From assembly GCF_002075795.1 (NCBI RefSeq), contig NZ_CP020472.1, forward strand, positions 665,001 to 729,000: 64,000 nt of DNA, given 5' to 3'. A program made the position numbers and the translations under genes. Within the stretch, counting starts at the first letter, position 1, and every line of letters starts with the position of its first letter. Shown piece after piece: positions 52,482 through 62,079 of the stretch. Below the pieces are notes generated by a model. The model was not told where the DNA came from, did no database searches, and saw nothing but the letters and a program-made list of their open reading frames with translations. This DNA comes from Shewanella japonica (GTDB lineage Bacteria; Pseudomonadota; Gammaproteobacteria; Enterobacterales; Shewanellaceae).

Positions 52482-52802
52482 ATGAGCACGCTAGATTTTG
52501 GTAATGAAACTATTATTAAATCCACCTTTGCGACAGTGCAAAGTGGTGCTTTTAGCGGTGATGGTCAGCTATCACTGACAGCAACACGTTTGTGTTTCGA
52601 AGCGTCGAATAAGATTTTTGAAATGGGCCCTTACGAAATCGACTTAGCCGACATTCATAAAGTTGAAAAGTGCTGGGGCACTGGTGGCGGTGTATTACCC
52701 GTGACTGCTGATGCCATTAAAATAGAGCTTAACAATGATAAACATTACAAATTCATGGTGGCAGACTCAGAAGCCTGGATAAACTTGTTATTGCCTAAGT
52801 AG
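52482..52802 (+). CDS. Small protein with a GRAM/PH-like fold
   Basis: A 106-residue soluble protein without signal or membrane segments. The alternating strands (GDGQLSLTATRLCFEAS, YEIDLADIHKVEKCWG, AIKIELNNDKHYKFMVAD) and the final helix (SEAWINLL) resemble GRAM or PH-like domains; the family is not firmly recognised. ATG at 52482 has GGAG six bases upstream, better than the in-frame ATG at 52470. Confidence 0.6.
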   Translation: MSTLDFGNETIIKSTFATVQSGAFSGDGQLSLTATRLCFEASNKIFEMGPYEIDLADIHKVEKCWGTGGGVLPVTADAIKIELNNDKHYKFMVADSEAWINLLLPK

Positions 52803-52851
52803 AAAAGTGGACAGTATTGTTTGCGATTGAATTCATTGCGAAATAGGCAAT

Positions 52852-52882
52852 AAAAAAGCTGAATCTAGGATTCAGCTTTTTT
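52852..52882. terminator. Bidirectional terminator before ppaC
   Basis: AAAAAAGCTGAATC and GATTCAGCTTTTTT form a perfect 14-bp stem around TAG, at the convergent junction. Confidence 0.92.
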
Positions 52883-52911
52883 GGTTTTACCTGCTTAAGG
52901 CAACATATCAA

Positions 52912-53832
52912 TTAAGCAAATGCATCTTGTAACGGCGGTACAACTTGTTTTTTACGGCTTAGTACGCCATCTAACCAAACTTTGTTGTCTGCTAAAGTTT
53001 TACCGTAAGCTTTTTCAACAATGCTAGTGTCATCTGACACGACTAACATTTCAGAGCCTTCTTTCATGATATCGGTTAGCAGTAGTAATACGCTATGACG
53101 GTTGCCTTCAGCTTTAAGTGCAGCAATATCGGCTTCTAACTCGGCTTTGATATCATCAAATACTGATAAATCGATGACTTCTAATTGGCCAATACCAACA
53201 AGATTACCGTTCATGTTGAAGTCTTTAAAGTCACGCATAACAAGGTCGCGCGCTGGAGTACCATCGACTGCTGATTTCACTTTGAACATTTCCATGCCCA
53301 CAGCTTTGTAATCTTCAATACCCGCGATTTCCGCTAATGCTTCAACACAGCGGATGTCTGCCGTGGTGCAAGTTGGTGATTTAAAGATAACAGTGTCGCT
53401 TAAAATTGCGCACATCATGATGCCAGCGATATTGGCTGGAATCTCAACTTGATAGAAGTCATACATCATCTTGATGACCGTGTTTGAACAGCCCACTGGG
53501 CGGATCCAACATTCAAGCGGTGTTGATGTGGTTAAGTCACCTAATTTGTGATGATCAACAATACCGACAATGGTCGCTTTGGCGATATCATCTGGTGCTT
53601 GGGTAAGCTCAGAGTGATCAACGATGTAAACTTCTTCACCTGCATAGCTTTCTTTGAACTCTGGCGCTTCAAAGCCAAATCTATCAAGGATGTAAGCCGT
53701 TTCCGGTGAAAGCTCACCAAGACGGGCTGCAATTGCAGGCTCATCGATTTGATTTTTTAAGTAAGCTAGTGCGATTGCACCGCAGATTGAATCTGAATCT
53801 GGGATCTTGTGACCCACTACATACATTGCCAT
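52912..53832 (-). CDS. ppaC: Manganese-dependent inorganic pyrophosphatase (family II, DHH)
   Basis: A 306-residue cytoplasmic enzyme hydrolysing pyrophosphate. Metal-ligand motifs are VGHKIPDSDSICGA near residue 8, VDHSEL, and GIVDHHKLGDL near 95. The C-terminal DHHA2-type domain includes LLLTDIMKEGSEMLVV and a substrate-binding SRKKQVVPPL. Length and motifs match family II pyrophosphatases. GGAG is eight bases before the ATG. It is monocistronic. Confidence 0.95.
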   Translation of the reverse strand: MAMYVVGHKIPDSDSICGAIALAYLKNQIDEPAIAARLGELSPETAYILDRFGFEAPEFKESYAGEEVYIVDHSELTQAPDDIAKATIVGIVDHHKLGDLTTSTPLECWIRPVGCSNTVIKMMYDFYQVEIPANIAGIMMCAILSDTVIFKSPTCTTADIRCVEALAEIAGIEDYKAVGMEMFKVKSAVDGTPARDLVMRDFKDFNMNGNLVGIGQLEVIDLSVFDDIKAELEADIAALKAEGNRHSVLLLLTDIMKEGSEMLVVSDDTSIVEKAYGKTLADNKVWLDGVLSRKKQVVPPLQDAFA

Positions 53833-54184
53833 TTGAAACGCTCCTATAAATTTGCAGCGATTTTAACAAGAAATAACCAAGTGACCAATAACTAAAAAGC
53901 TGGAAGTATACACCTTGGGAGATATTTGGAGGTGAACACGGTATTTGGGCTGATATTAAACGGAATTCGATTGAGTGATGAGTCAGTAATTAGGCCCTTG
54001 AGATTGGCCAACAACGAAGACCCTTTGCAAAAGTGGGTGGTATCACTGCTTGATGTTGAGTGATATTGAACATGACGTTAATAGGTGTTCAAGCTTGAAA
54101 AGGGTTAAACGGTAACTACGCTGAGTGAATATACATTAAGGGAAAGCAGGTTTCCCTTAATATCTAGATTTTAAACTAAAGCTA
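53833..54184. other. Non-coding region between ppaC and the desulfurase fusion
   Basis: A 352-base region with the ppaC promoter on the left. On the right, TTAAGGGAAA (54136-54145) pairs with TTTCCCTTAA (54151-54160), a perfect 10-bp hairpin that probably ends the fusion gene's transcript on the minus strand. I see no gene. Confidence 0.55.
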
Positions 54185-56539
54185 TCAACTGCTTAATGCA
54201 TAACCCCCTTTTAAATGAGCGACATTATCAAATCCTAAGCGTTTCATTGCCTGTGCCGCGATAAATGAGCGGCTGCCACTGCGGCATACCAATACCCATT
54301 TATGTTGTTTTTGATCTTGCTGCTGTTGAATAAATTGCACTAAGCGAGTGAGCGGGACGTTTTCGTTAGAGTCGTCAGTATGTTGCAGAGCATATTCATG
54401 GGGTTCACGAATATCGATTAAGGTGACATTTTCTTGCTGTAATGCAGCGTTCAAGCTCTGATGGTTGTATTCAATAATTGATTGCCCATTTAATTGATCG
54501 TCAGTTAGTGCTCCGCACATGATTTCGCTGCCGTTTTGATCGCATAAGTTGCTATCTAATTCGGCTTTAAGGCGCTCAAACTCGGTGACATGTAACTGGC
54601 CATTTAAAGTGTTTCTTAATAGTGGGTTACGCCCACATTCTGCAGATAGGTGAGTGGTGAATTCATTGTTGTAGTCATGACTGGCGCAAATTAAGTTGTT
54701 ACTGCCAATCAATCTGTGTAGTCGTTTTAAGCTTGAAAACATGTCGCTTGCACTGCTCGAGGCAAAGTTAGTTCGCCCTAAACTGCCCATTAAAATCGTG
54801 TCGCCGCAAAATGCAAACTGGCATTGGTGCTTTATCTGATTGATGTCGGTAAATGGCTGACACAGTAGTAATGACATACTGTCAGCGGTATGGCCTGGCG
54901 TTGGCACGTTTACCAGCCATTGCTGACCAATTTTTATGTATTGTAATTGGACATCATCAACTGAATTCGTGTCTTTTGGGCTATGTTTGGGGCTATGTTT
55001 TGGACTATTTGGGGAGCTATGTGTCTCGCAATCTTGCGGCCAGCCTAGCAGGTTTGTTTGCTGAGTGGGTAAGTGTTTGTCAGCAAGAAAAGTACGCCCT
55101 GATTGGTGGTCTGCGTGACCGTGGGTGTCGATGATGGCGACCAATTCTAACTGTTGGCATTGTAATAGGGTATCTAAACGATCGTTAAGCTCTGGCAGAG
55201 GATCGATGATAAAGGCTTGTTTACTCTGCTGATCGGCATAAACCCAAGTGCAATTTGAGCCTGAACGAAGCTGAACTAAGCCGTTAACTGGCTGCTTTTC
55301 ATCAATCTCACCAGTGTCTAATATCATGCAGCTGTGGGTGAGTGCTTTTGCTGCTGATTGGATACGTGAGCAAGCTGCATTCACTTGCTCTTGTGTCATT
55401 GCAGGGCCAAATGACATTCGAATAGCCGACTCACTTTGCCAAGCTGGTAACCCCATAGCATCAAGGACAAAGCTGCGAGTGACTTTAGATGAGCAAGCTG
55501 AGCCAGAGCTTACGCGGATATTGGCGGCGTCAAATAAGTCCATGATCTCTTTGCTGCTAAACCCAGCAATAGCAAAATTAATTGTGGTTGGGACACTGTT
55601 TTCAATACTGTGATTAAATACAACGTCAGGGAAGGCGCTTTTAAGCGTATCCATTAATTGTGTTTGGTACCCTCTTAATGTATTGATATTGGCAAATTCA
55701 CTGTGCTGCTGATTCAATAGCATCTCAAAGATGACATTAATAGCAGCCATTCCTGGTAGGTTCTCGGTACCTGAGCGAAGGCCGCTTTCTTGGCCACCTC
55801 CGGCAATAATCGATGTAAAGGGCGCCGATTGACGAATATAAACAAAACCAATGCCTTTAGGTGCATAGAGTTTATGACCACTAAATGGGGCGTAATCGAT
55901 TGTCGTTTGGGCAAGCTTTAATGGGGTCTTACCTAAGGCTTGTACGCAATCCACCATCCAGAAAATATCGTTATTTGCAGTGCGTATGATCTGCTCAAGT
56001 TTGCCTAAGTCCTGATAGACTCCGGTTTCATTATTGACTGCCATCGTGCATATCATGAGTGCATTGGGCGCTTCAGCTGCAATAAATTGGCAGTCCAAAT
56101 GACCTAAACGATCAACTGGAATGGCTTTTAATTCTGCATTAATACCTAATATTTCATTCCAGTGTTTTAAGGATTCTGGCACGGCTTTATGCTCGGTTGC
56201 GCCATACAATAAACTGTACTTTTTGCTTGGCTCATCCTGCTTATCAATATTGAGTCGTTTTTTGGCTTCAACTAACGCTGAAATAATTGCTGTTTGAATC
56301 CCTTCTGTTGCACCACTAGTAAAGATGACCTTGCCGTCGTCTGCACCGATAACTTTTTTAGCGTTGTTGCGCGTTGTTTCCATGACATCTTTGGCTTTTA
56401 AGCCAGTGATATGGCTACTGCTTGGATTACCAAATAACACTCTCATGCTATTTAAAGCGGCTTCAGCAGCTTGGGGTAATACAGGGGTAGTTGCATTGGC
56501 ATCAAGGTAGATCTGGCTTAGCGGCGAATGATTTTTCAT
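54185..56539 (-). CDS. Three-domain fusion: cysteine desulfurase, metallo-beta-lactamase, rhodanese
   Basis: A 784-residue cytoplasmic protein joining three sulfur-related domains. Residues 1-400 are a NifS/IscS-like PLP cysteine desulfurase: ATEHKAV with His117, SGHKLYAPKG with PLP Lys223, SSGSACSS with active Cys349. Residues 420-640 are an ETHE1/glyoxalase II-like metallo-beta-lactamase: HGHADH at 473-478, His550, Asp580, His621. Residues 685-784 are a rhodanese with VCRSGSRS, active Cys752. The linker contains SPKH repeats (510-522). A chain of sulfur release, persulfide handling and oxidation is inferred. All catalytic residues appear intact. It diverges from the sugar porter gene. Confidence 0.9.
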   Translation of the reverse strand: MKNHSPLSQIYLDANATTPVLPQAAEAALNSMRVLFGNPSSSHITGLKAKDVMETTRNNAKKVIGADDGKVIFTSGATEGIQTAIISALVEAKKRLNIDKQDEPSKKYSLLYGATEHKAVPESLKHWNEILGINAELKAIPVDRLGHLDCQFIAAEAPNALMICTMAVNNETGVYQDLGKLEQIIRTANNDIFWMVDCVQALGKTPLKLAQTTIDYAPFSGHKLYAPKGIGFVYIRQSAPFTSIIAGGGQESGLRSGTENLPGMAAINVIFEMLLNQQHSEFANINTLRGYQTQLMDTLKSAFPDVVFNHSIENSVPTTINFAIAGFSSKEIMDLFDAANIRVSSGSACSSKVTRSFVLDAMGLPAWQSESAIRMSFGPAMTQEQVNAACSRIQSAAKALTHSCMILDTGEIDEKQPVNGLVQLRSGSNCTWVYADQQSKQAFIIDPLPELNDRLDTLLQCQQLELVAIIDTHGHADHQSGRTFLADKHLPTQQTNLLGWPQDCETHSSPNSPKHSPKHSPKDTNSVDDVQLQYIKIGQQWLVNVPTPGHTADSMSLLLCQPFTDINQIKHQCQFAFCGDTILMGSLGRTNFASSSASDMFSSLKRLHRLIGSNNLICASHDYNNEFTTHLSAECGRNPLLRNTLNGQLHVTEFERLKAELDSNLCDQNGSEIMCGALTDDQLNGQSIIEYNHQSLNAALQQENVTLIDIREPHEYALQHTDDSNENVPLTRLVQFIQQQQDQKQHKWVLVCRSGSRSFIAAQAMKRLGFDNVAHLKGGYALSS
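54973..55021. repeat. Imperfect 12-bp tandem repeat inside the fusion gene
   Basis: About four copies of a unit like TTTGGGGCTATG. On the minus strand they encode a Ser-Pro-Lys-His-rich stretch of the metallo-beta-lactamase domain. The unit is a multiple of three, so copy changes would alter length but not frame. Confidence 0.7.
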
Positions 56540-56578
56540 GGGTAGCGGCTCATCTGTTGATTAGTTGATATATAGCTT

Positions 56579-56592
56579 TTAGTTATAACTAA
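56579..56592. promoter_or_regulatory. Perfect palindrome in the divergent promoter
   Basis: TTAGTTATAACTAA is a 14-base perfect palindrome 40-53 bases upstream of the fusion gene start, also upstream of the sugar porter. It could be an operator, but AT-rich palindromes of this length can occur by chance. Confidence 0.3.
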
Positions 56593-56783
56593 TTTCATGG
56601 GGTTATATTAGCAGTTTATGATTATTGATCAAGATCACATTTTTATTTGCTAAAAAATCCACGCTGATATTGTCTGCTGGTACAAAAAGACATTCTTATT
56701 TCTAAATGTTACCGATAACAGTATTTTCTAGTAAGGTGATAAAAATCAGAAAGACATGGCGTTATTCGAGAGGGAGAAAGTCA

Positions 56784-58190
56784 TTGAAAACAGCAGAACA
56801 ACAAGAAGAAAATACCCTGTTTGTGATTCTAGTCAGTTGTGTGGCTACCATAGGTGGTTTCCTGTTTGGATTTGATAGTGGTGTGATTAATGGCACTGTT
56901 GATGGGTTAAGGTCGGCGTTTGACTCAGACAGTATGGGAACGGGCTTTAATGTGGCGTCAATGCTATTGGGCTGTGCGGTAGGGGCATTTTTTGCCGCGC
57001 GTTTAGCGGATAAATATGGACGACGAGCCACACTGATTACAGCTGCAATCTTATTTATTGTTAGCGCTTGGGGATCAGGTATTGCTGACAGCTCTATGGC
57101 ATTTATTGTCTACCGTATCTTGGGTGGTTTAGCTGTTGGCGCAGCTTCGGTTATGACACCTGCATATATTGCTGAAGTTGCCCCTGCACGTTATCGTGGG
57201 GCACTGGCGACTGTGCAACAAATTGCCATCATCACAGGGTTATTTGCTGCGTTTGTTAGTAATTACTTTTTAGCACAAACCGCTGGTTCGTCGACGGACA
57301 GTTTTTGGCTGGGGTATGATGCGTGGCGATGGATGTTTTGGATAGAGTTGGTGCCAGCAGGTGTGTTTTTTGTGGCATTATTTTTTATTCCTGAAAGCCC
57401 ACGTTTTTTAGTGACAGTTGGACGTAAAGATCAAGCGATGACGGTCTTAACTAAGCTATACGGTAGCACTGTCGCTAAAACCAAATTCATGGAGATTCAA
57501 CAATCTTTAGTCTCTGATCATCAACCTAAACTGGCAGACCTTATTGATAAGCACTCTGGCAAAGTGCGAAGTATTGTTTGGGTAGGGATTGGATTAGCCA
57601 CTTTTCAACAGTTAGTGGGCATTAATGTGGTGTTTTATTATGGCGCCGTGTTGTGGCAAGCGGTTGGTTTTTCGGAATCTGATGCACTGTTGATTAATAT
57701 TATTAGCGGTGCGGTCAGTATTGCAGCCTGCGTGATAACGATAAGTTTGATCGATAAAGTGGGTCGTAAACCATTTTTAATGATTGGTTCTATTGGAATG
57801 GCTGTGACTTTAGCCTTGATGGTCTTTGCTTTCGCATCGGCACAGGTCGATATCAATGGCGATTTGGACCTCGGTGAATTAGGCACATTGGCGTTAATTG
57901 CCGCAAATGGTTACGTGTTCTTTTTCAACTTGTCTTGGGGCCCTGTAATGTGGGTGATGTTAGGGGAAATGTTCCCAAATCAAATCCGAGGCTCGGGCCT
58001 TGCGGTTGCTGGGCTTGCGCAGTGGGGCACTAACTTTGCTATTACTATGACCTTTCCGATTATGCTGGCATCAGTGGGCTTAGTGGGTGCTTATGGTTTC
58101 TACTGTATTTGTGCTGTGCTATCGATTGTGTTTGTTGCGAAGTATGTATACGAAACAAAAGGTCGAGAATTAGAGCAAATGCAGGGATAA
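56784..58190 (+). CDS. Sugar porter family MFS transporter
   Basis: A 468-residue inner-membrane symporter of the sugar porter family with about 12 helices. Signatures are DKYGRRATL after helix 2, RILGGLAVGAASVMTPAYIAE, APARYRG, PESPRFL at the centre, QQLVGINVVFYYG in helix 7 and KVGRKPFL. The start is TTG at 56784, with AGGGAG seven bases upstream; a frame open from an ATG at 56706 would add 26 non-conserved residues. The sugar is not predictable. The gene downstream on the opposite strand is a YhcH-family protein linked to sugar metabolism elsewhere. Confidence 0.92.
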   Translation: MKTAEQQEENTLFVILVSCVATIGGFLFGFDSGVINGTVDGLRSAFDSDSMGTGFNVASMLLGCAVGAFFAARLADKYGRRATLITAAILFIVSAWGSGIADSSMAFIVYRILGGLAVGAASVMTPAYIAEVAPARYRGALATVQQIAIITGLFAAFVSNYFLAQTAGSSTDSFWLGYDAWRWMFWIELVPAGVFFVALFFIPESPRFLVTVGRKDQAMTVLTKLYGSTVAKTKFMEIQQSLVSDHQPKLADLIDKHSGKVRSIVWVGIGLATFQQLVGINVVFYYGAVLWQAVGFSESDALLINIISGAVSIAACVITISLIDKVGRKPFLMIGSIGMAVTLALMVFAFASAQVDINGDLDLGELGTLALIAANGYVFFFNLSWGPVMWVMLGEMFPNQIRGSGLAVAGLAQWGTNFAITMTFPIMLASVGLVGAYGFYCICAVLSIVFVAKYVYETKGRELEQMQG

Positions 58191-58254
58191 AAGGTAAGCA
58201 CGCATAGTGAAGGGCGTGAGTGTCGTAATCAGAATGATTTACCCTTAAACATAT

Positions 58255-58281
58255 AAGGCCACGATGATGTGGCCTTTTTGT
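58255..58281. terminator. Terminator between the sugar porter and YhcH-family genes
   Basis: AAGGCCAC and GTGGCCTT form a perfect 8-bp stem with a 6-nt loop and a T-tract at this convergent junction. Confidence 0.87.
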
Positions 58282-58295
58282 TTGAGAAAGTCCGT

Positions 58296-58757
58296 TTATA
58301 TTTTAACTTTAATGACGACTTTTCTTACTGGTACTTCTGTGTCCAGAGTGCCTGGCATATGCATATCACCAGGAAAGAATAAGGCAAACATGCCAGCTTT
58401 TAAGGGAATGAAAGCGGCGTCTTCTTTATTTGATTCATAATCAAACTCAGTAAAGTCATGCTCTTGATGGTAAGGCGCCAACGGTGTTTGATTGGCAAGG
58501 GGCAAATAGCCAAACTCTTCTTCACCACTCACAACAAACTGCACATCAATATATTGTTGATGAACTTCAAAAGGTTCAGTTTCTTTCGGTTGAGTAAGGT
58601 AGTCGTTAACAATCACAAAAATATCTTTTCCATCAAGCGGGTAGGTGCCGACTTCAATTTGAGTAAAGTCTGTTTCTGCTAAATGGGTTAAGGCTTTTGC
58701 TAATCTTGGACTTAAGCCGTGATATAGCGAGTGATGAGCAAGGCTGTCGACAACCAT
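58296..58757 (-). CDS. YhcH/YjgK/YiaL family beta-barrel protein
   Basis: A 153-residue cytoplasmic protein of the YhcH/YiaL (EbgC-like) family, cupin-like proteins linked to sialic acid and other sugar pathways. Conserved blocks are EVHQQYIDVQFVVSGEEEFGYLPL and LKAGMFALFFPGDMHMPG, with His, Glu and Asp residues likely binding zinc. The ATG at 58757 has AGAG upstream; an in-frame start at 58799 lacks a site. The neighbour is a sugar porter, consistent with a carbohydrate role. Confidence 0.88.
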   Translation of the reverse strand: MVVDSLAHHSLYHGLSPRLAKALTHLAETDFTQIEVGTYPLDGKDIFVIVNDYLTQPKETEPFEVHQQYIDVQFVVSGEEEFGYLPLANQTPLAPYHQEHDFTEFDYESNKEDAAFIPLKAGMFALFFPGDMHMPGTLDTEVPVRKVVIKVKI

Positions 58758-58973
58758 AGTGAACTCTCTGAAAATGAATGAGTCATGATTATCGCTCATT
58801 CATTTTGTCGGCGCTATGATTTATCTACAACCAGTAGGGTTACGTAAATAAATTCAACCATGAGATGGTTTAACCTGCTGACAAACTTAGTTAAGATGCA
58901 ATGGAGTGTGAAACTCTGCATGGGTTTCATCCTTAAAAACCGATGGAAAATGGATTGATTCATAGGACGCTAC

Positions 58974-60029
58974 GTGACTGCATTACGATTACTCGCCGGT
59001 AAAACAGCTTACCAACAAATTGAACAAAATGGTTTGTCTGCATCTATGTTTAGCCAGCTATTTGCTGCATCAGGTGGCCCCAAATGGATTGGGGTTGCTG
59101 GGCTTGATAAATATTTATTTGGTGAGTTTTTTGCTAATAGACAAGCGCCACTTTATACCATGGGAGCTTCCTCTGGGGCTTGGCGGCTGGCTTGTTTAGC
59201 ACAGCAAGATCCATTAGCAGCCTATGCACGCCTCGAAGATCATTACATTGGTCAGCGATATGATCATGTTCCTAGCCGACAAGAAGTGACCGAGCAAGTT
59301 GAACGAATTATTGGTGGTATTTTAGGTAAACACGGTGCCCTTGATATTGTTAATAATAGAATGATTCAAAGTCACTTTGTGGTGTGTAAAGCCAAGCACT
59401 TAAATGCCAGTCGTTCAAAGGGGAAGTTAGCATTAGGTTTGGCGGCGACAGCGCTAAGTAATGCAGTGAGCCGTCGCAGTTTAGGTTGGCATTTTGAACG
59501 GGTGGTTTTCAGCCATCAGCAGGTAAAATCGCCTTTTTCTCAGTTGTCAGATCTCCCTACCGAGCATGCGCAGCTGACACGCAATAATATTAATCAAGTA
59601 CTGTTAGCAACAGGCTCTATACCTATGCTATTAGCACCAGTGAATAAAATTAATGGTGTGTCAGATGGAGCATATTATGATGGTGGCATTACCGACTATC
59701 ATTTTGATATGCCAACCAATGAGCCGGAAGGATTAAGTTTATACCCACATTTTTATCCTCATATGAGTCCTGGGTGGTTTGATAAATCCCTTAAATGGCG
59801 AAGAGCACGTCAGCATTATCACAATGCGTTGGTATTAACGCCTTCTCAGGAGTTTATCTCGTCGCTACCTTATTCAAAGATCCCAGACCGTGAAGATTTT
59901 AAGCAGCTAAGCAGTGATAGTCGAATTGCCTATTGGCGTGAAGCATTGAAACGCAGTGAACAGCTAGGAGAGATCTTTGCCTCAATTGTAGATAAGCAAT
60001 CAATAATGGATGTGATTGAGCCACTTTAG
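58974..60029 (+). CDS. Patatin-like phospholipase
   Basis: A 351-residue predicted lipid acyl hydrolase. The nucleophile elbow GASSGAW (GxSxG) is near residues 62-68, the oxyanion glycine block AASGGPKW near 32-39, and the catalytic Asp is in YDGGITDYH near 240. There is no signal peptide. The start is GTG with AGGA six bases upstream. It appears monocistronic. Substrate is unknown. Confidence 0.87.
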   Translation: MTALRLLAGKTAYQQIEQNGLSASMFSQLFAASGGPKWIGVAGLDKYLFGEFFANRQAPLYTMGASSGAWRLACLAQQDPLAAYARLEDHYIGQRYDHVPSRQEVTEQVERIIGGILGKHGALDIVNNRMIQSHFVVCKAKHLNASRSKGKLALGLAATALSNAVSRRSLGWHFERVVFSHQQVKSPFSQLSDLPTEHAQLTRNNINQVLLATGSIPMLLAPVNKINGVSDGAYYDGGITDYHFDMPTNEPEGLSLYPHFYPHMSPGWFDKSLKWRRARQHYHNALVLTPSQEFISSLPYSKIPDREDFKQLSSDSRIAYWREALKRSEQLGEIFASIVDKQSIMDVIEPL

Positions 60030-60411
60030 TGTGTGTTAACTTGTTAAACTTTCCGTTACGATCCCGATCATTAAATTGTGATCATCTAATGAAACTATTT
60101 CGTAAAATCTCCTGTCTAATTATTAACCAGGTTGTGAATCTTGTGATGAGTTTTTCGATTGCCTTGATGGTGGTATTTACACAGTAACCTCAAGCAATAC
60201 AAGGCGGTATTACAACTAATCATAAAGTGTGATAACCACTTCGCTTGCTGGAAAACTCTATTTTGCCTGCTACACTTTATTATCACGATATGAATGACAG
60301 CTTGTTGATTTTTATTGGTCCTTGATAGCAGAAAGCTATCGAATCTGCAGCATTCTGTGGCTTAAACAGCCTTATAGGGAATTGGTGAAACGCTGTAGTT
60401 TGGAGGTTGCA
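60030..60411. other. Non-coding region with a possible 32-codon ORF
   Basis: A 382-base gap. It holds an open frame 60089-60187 (MKLFRKISCLII then a hydrophobic VVNLVMSFSIALMVVF) that could encode a tiny membrane peptide. No convincing ribosome binding site precedes it. The remainder carries the promoter of the next gene; nothing else is recognised. Confidence 0.35.
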
Positions 60412-60990
60412 ATGCAAACGATAGAAATGGCGTTACTCATCCAAGATACTGTGCTTCTGCCAGGTGGTCGTCAAGAGCTACGGATGGTCACTCCTAATCA
60501 ATTATTGATGGTTGCCAATGTGCTCAAAGGCCATTATCGATTAGCGCTAGCTGCGTCAAAAAGCAACAGTTTTCCTCCATGCTACGAAACAGCAACCGAA
60601 TGTGAAATCATCGATTTTCATCAACTTGAAGACAATTCTCTCAGTATTGTTGTCGAGGGACGTCAACGAGTAAAAGTGCTTTCTGGCGCGCAATTACGCG
60701 ATCAAAGTTGGATAGCTAGAACCTTACCTTGTCAAAATTGGCAGCATGAACCCATTGCTGAAGAGTTCGAAATCATCAGTGCTGCACTTGAGCAATTTTA
60801 TGAAGTGAATCCAGATTTACTGGAGTTATACAGTCAAACTCATCTTGAAGATGCTGCATGGGTCAGTCAGCGTTGGTTAGAAGTCTTACCTATGTACAAT
60901 AAAGATAAGCTGCTGTTAGTTGAGCAGCCAGATTGTCATAAGACCATGGATTTTGTACTGCAATTATTAAAATCTCATGTGGATGTGTAA
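60412..60990 (+). CDS. LON peptidase substrate-binding domain protein
   Basis: A 192-residue protein consisting of the N-terminal LON substrate-binding (LON-like, PF02190 type) domain without the ATPase or protease. Family features are ALLIQDTVLLPGGRQELRM at the N-terminus and CEIIDFHQLEDNSLSIVVEGRQRVKVL in the middle. Stand-alone members have no defined function. ATG at 60412 has GGAGG six bases upstream. Confidence 0.88.
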   Translation: MQTIEMALLIQDTVLLPGGRQELRMVTPNQLLMVANVLKGHYRLALAASKSNSFPPCYETATECEIIDFHQLEDNSLSIVVEGRQRVKVLSGAQLRDQSWIARTLPCQNWQHEPIAEEFEIISAALEQFYEVNPDLLELYSQTHLEDAAWVSQRWLEVLPMYNKDKLLLVEQPDCHKTMDFVLQLLKSHVDV

Positions 60991-61077
60991 TGCGGATAAG
61001 CTAAAACATGTTTTTTCTTTAGCTGATAAGGCTTTGTTGGGTATACTGTATCAAAATGTAGCTATATAGTATTTTAC

Positions 61078-62022
61078 ATGTCTGCTGAACATGCTGCCAA
61101 AGCCGCACAACCTTCATATATTGTTTTACCGCAATCTCAAACAACGCCGGAAACTGTGCTGGCTTTTTTAGTTTCTCATTTTAAGCAAATTCCAGAATCA
61201 GTGTGGATAAAACGTGTTGTTGAAGGAAAGGTTCACTGGGCAGATGGCGAACCTGTAACGCAAACAACAAAGTACCGCCCAGCGACTCGAGTGTATTACT
61301 ACCGCGAGGTTGAGAGCGAAACAAAAATACCGTTTCAGCAGCAGATATTGCATCAAGATGAGCACTGTATTTTAGTCTTTAAGCCTCATTTTTTGCCTGT
61401 CACGCCCAGCGGTAATTTTGTCAATGAGTGTCTAATCCATCGCTTAAGAATTGCAACGGGTATTGATACGATTTCTCCTGCTCATCGGCTTGATAGGCCA
61501 ACAGCTGGGGTAATATTAATGACTGTCAATCCAGAATCTCGACATGCTTACCATGCTCTGTTTACTGATGGAAAAATTAATAAACAGTACCAAGCAATTG
61601 CAAAACTCACCCCCGAGCTTTTAACGCGACATGAGCAAGGGAAGTTAAGTTTACCGCTAAAATGGACTGTGAAAAATCGTATGGTGCGATCAACGCCGAG
61701 CTTTTTGATGAAAATCACCGAAGGGGAAGCAAATACGCATTCTGAGATCAGATTAATCGCTGTTAATGGCTCAAGAGGCTTGTTTGAGCTGAGTCCAATA
61801 ACGGGAAAAATGCATCAACTTAGAGTGCACATGATGTCATTGGGAATGCCGTTAGAAAACGATACCAATTACCCAAGGCTACAGCCCAAAGCCGCTGATG
61901 ATTTTACTAAGCCGCTGCGCTTAATCGCCAAGTCTCTGACATTTGAAGATCCATTCAGTCAACAAATGATGTCTGTCAATTGTGAAGGCTATGATGCTGA
62001 GTTCGGGTTAGGTAAAAATTGA
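61078..62022 (+). CDS. RluA-family RNA pseudouridine synthase
   Basis: A 314-residue enzyme converting uridine to pseudouridine in RNA. The active-site motif HRLDRPTAGVIL contains the catalytic Asp. Other family blocks are KPHFLPVTPSGNF, KQYQAIAKL and GKMHQLRVHMMSLGMPLENDTNYP. It lacks an obvious S4 domain. It resembles the tRNA/rRNA RluA subgroup rather than RluB/E/F. The target site cannot be told from sequence alone. No good ribosome binding site is visible upstream of the ATG. Confidence 0.9.
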   Translation: MSAEHAAKAAQPSYIVLPQSQTTPETVLAFLVSHFKQIPESVWIKRVVEGKVHWADGEPVTQTTKYRPATRVYYYREVESETKIPFQQQILHQDEHCILVFKPHFLPVTPSGNFVNECLIHRLRIATGIDTISPAHRLDRPTAGVILMTVNPESRHAYHALFTDGKINKQYQAIAKLTPELLTRHEQGKLSLPLKWTVKNRMVRSTPSFLMKITEGEANTHSEIRLIAVNGSRGLFELSPITGKMHQLRVHMMSLGMPLENDTNYPRLQPKAADDFTKPLRLIAKSLTFEDPFSQQMMSVNCEGYDAEFGLGKN

Positions 62023-62079
62023 TAAATGGTTTGTTGATGAATTAACAAGAGTAGCTCGTTTACAAAGGACTAATTGCAC

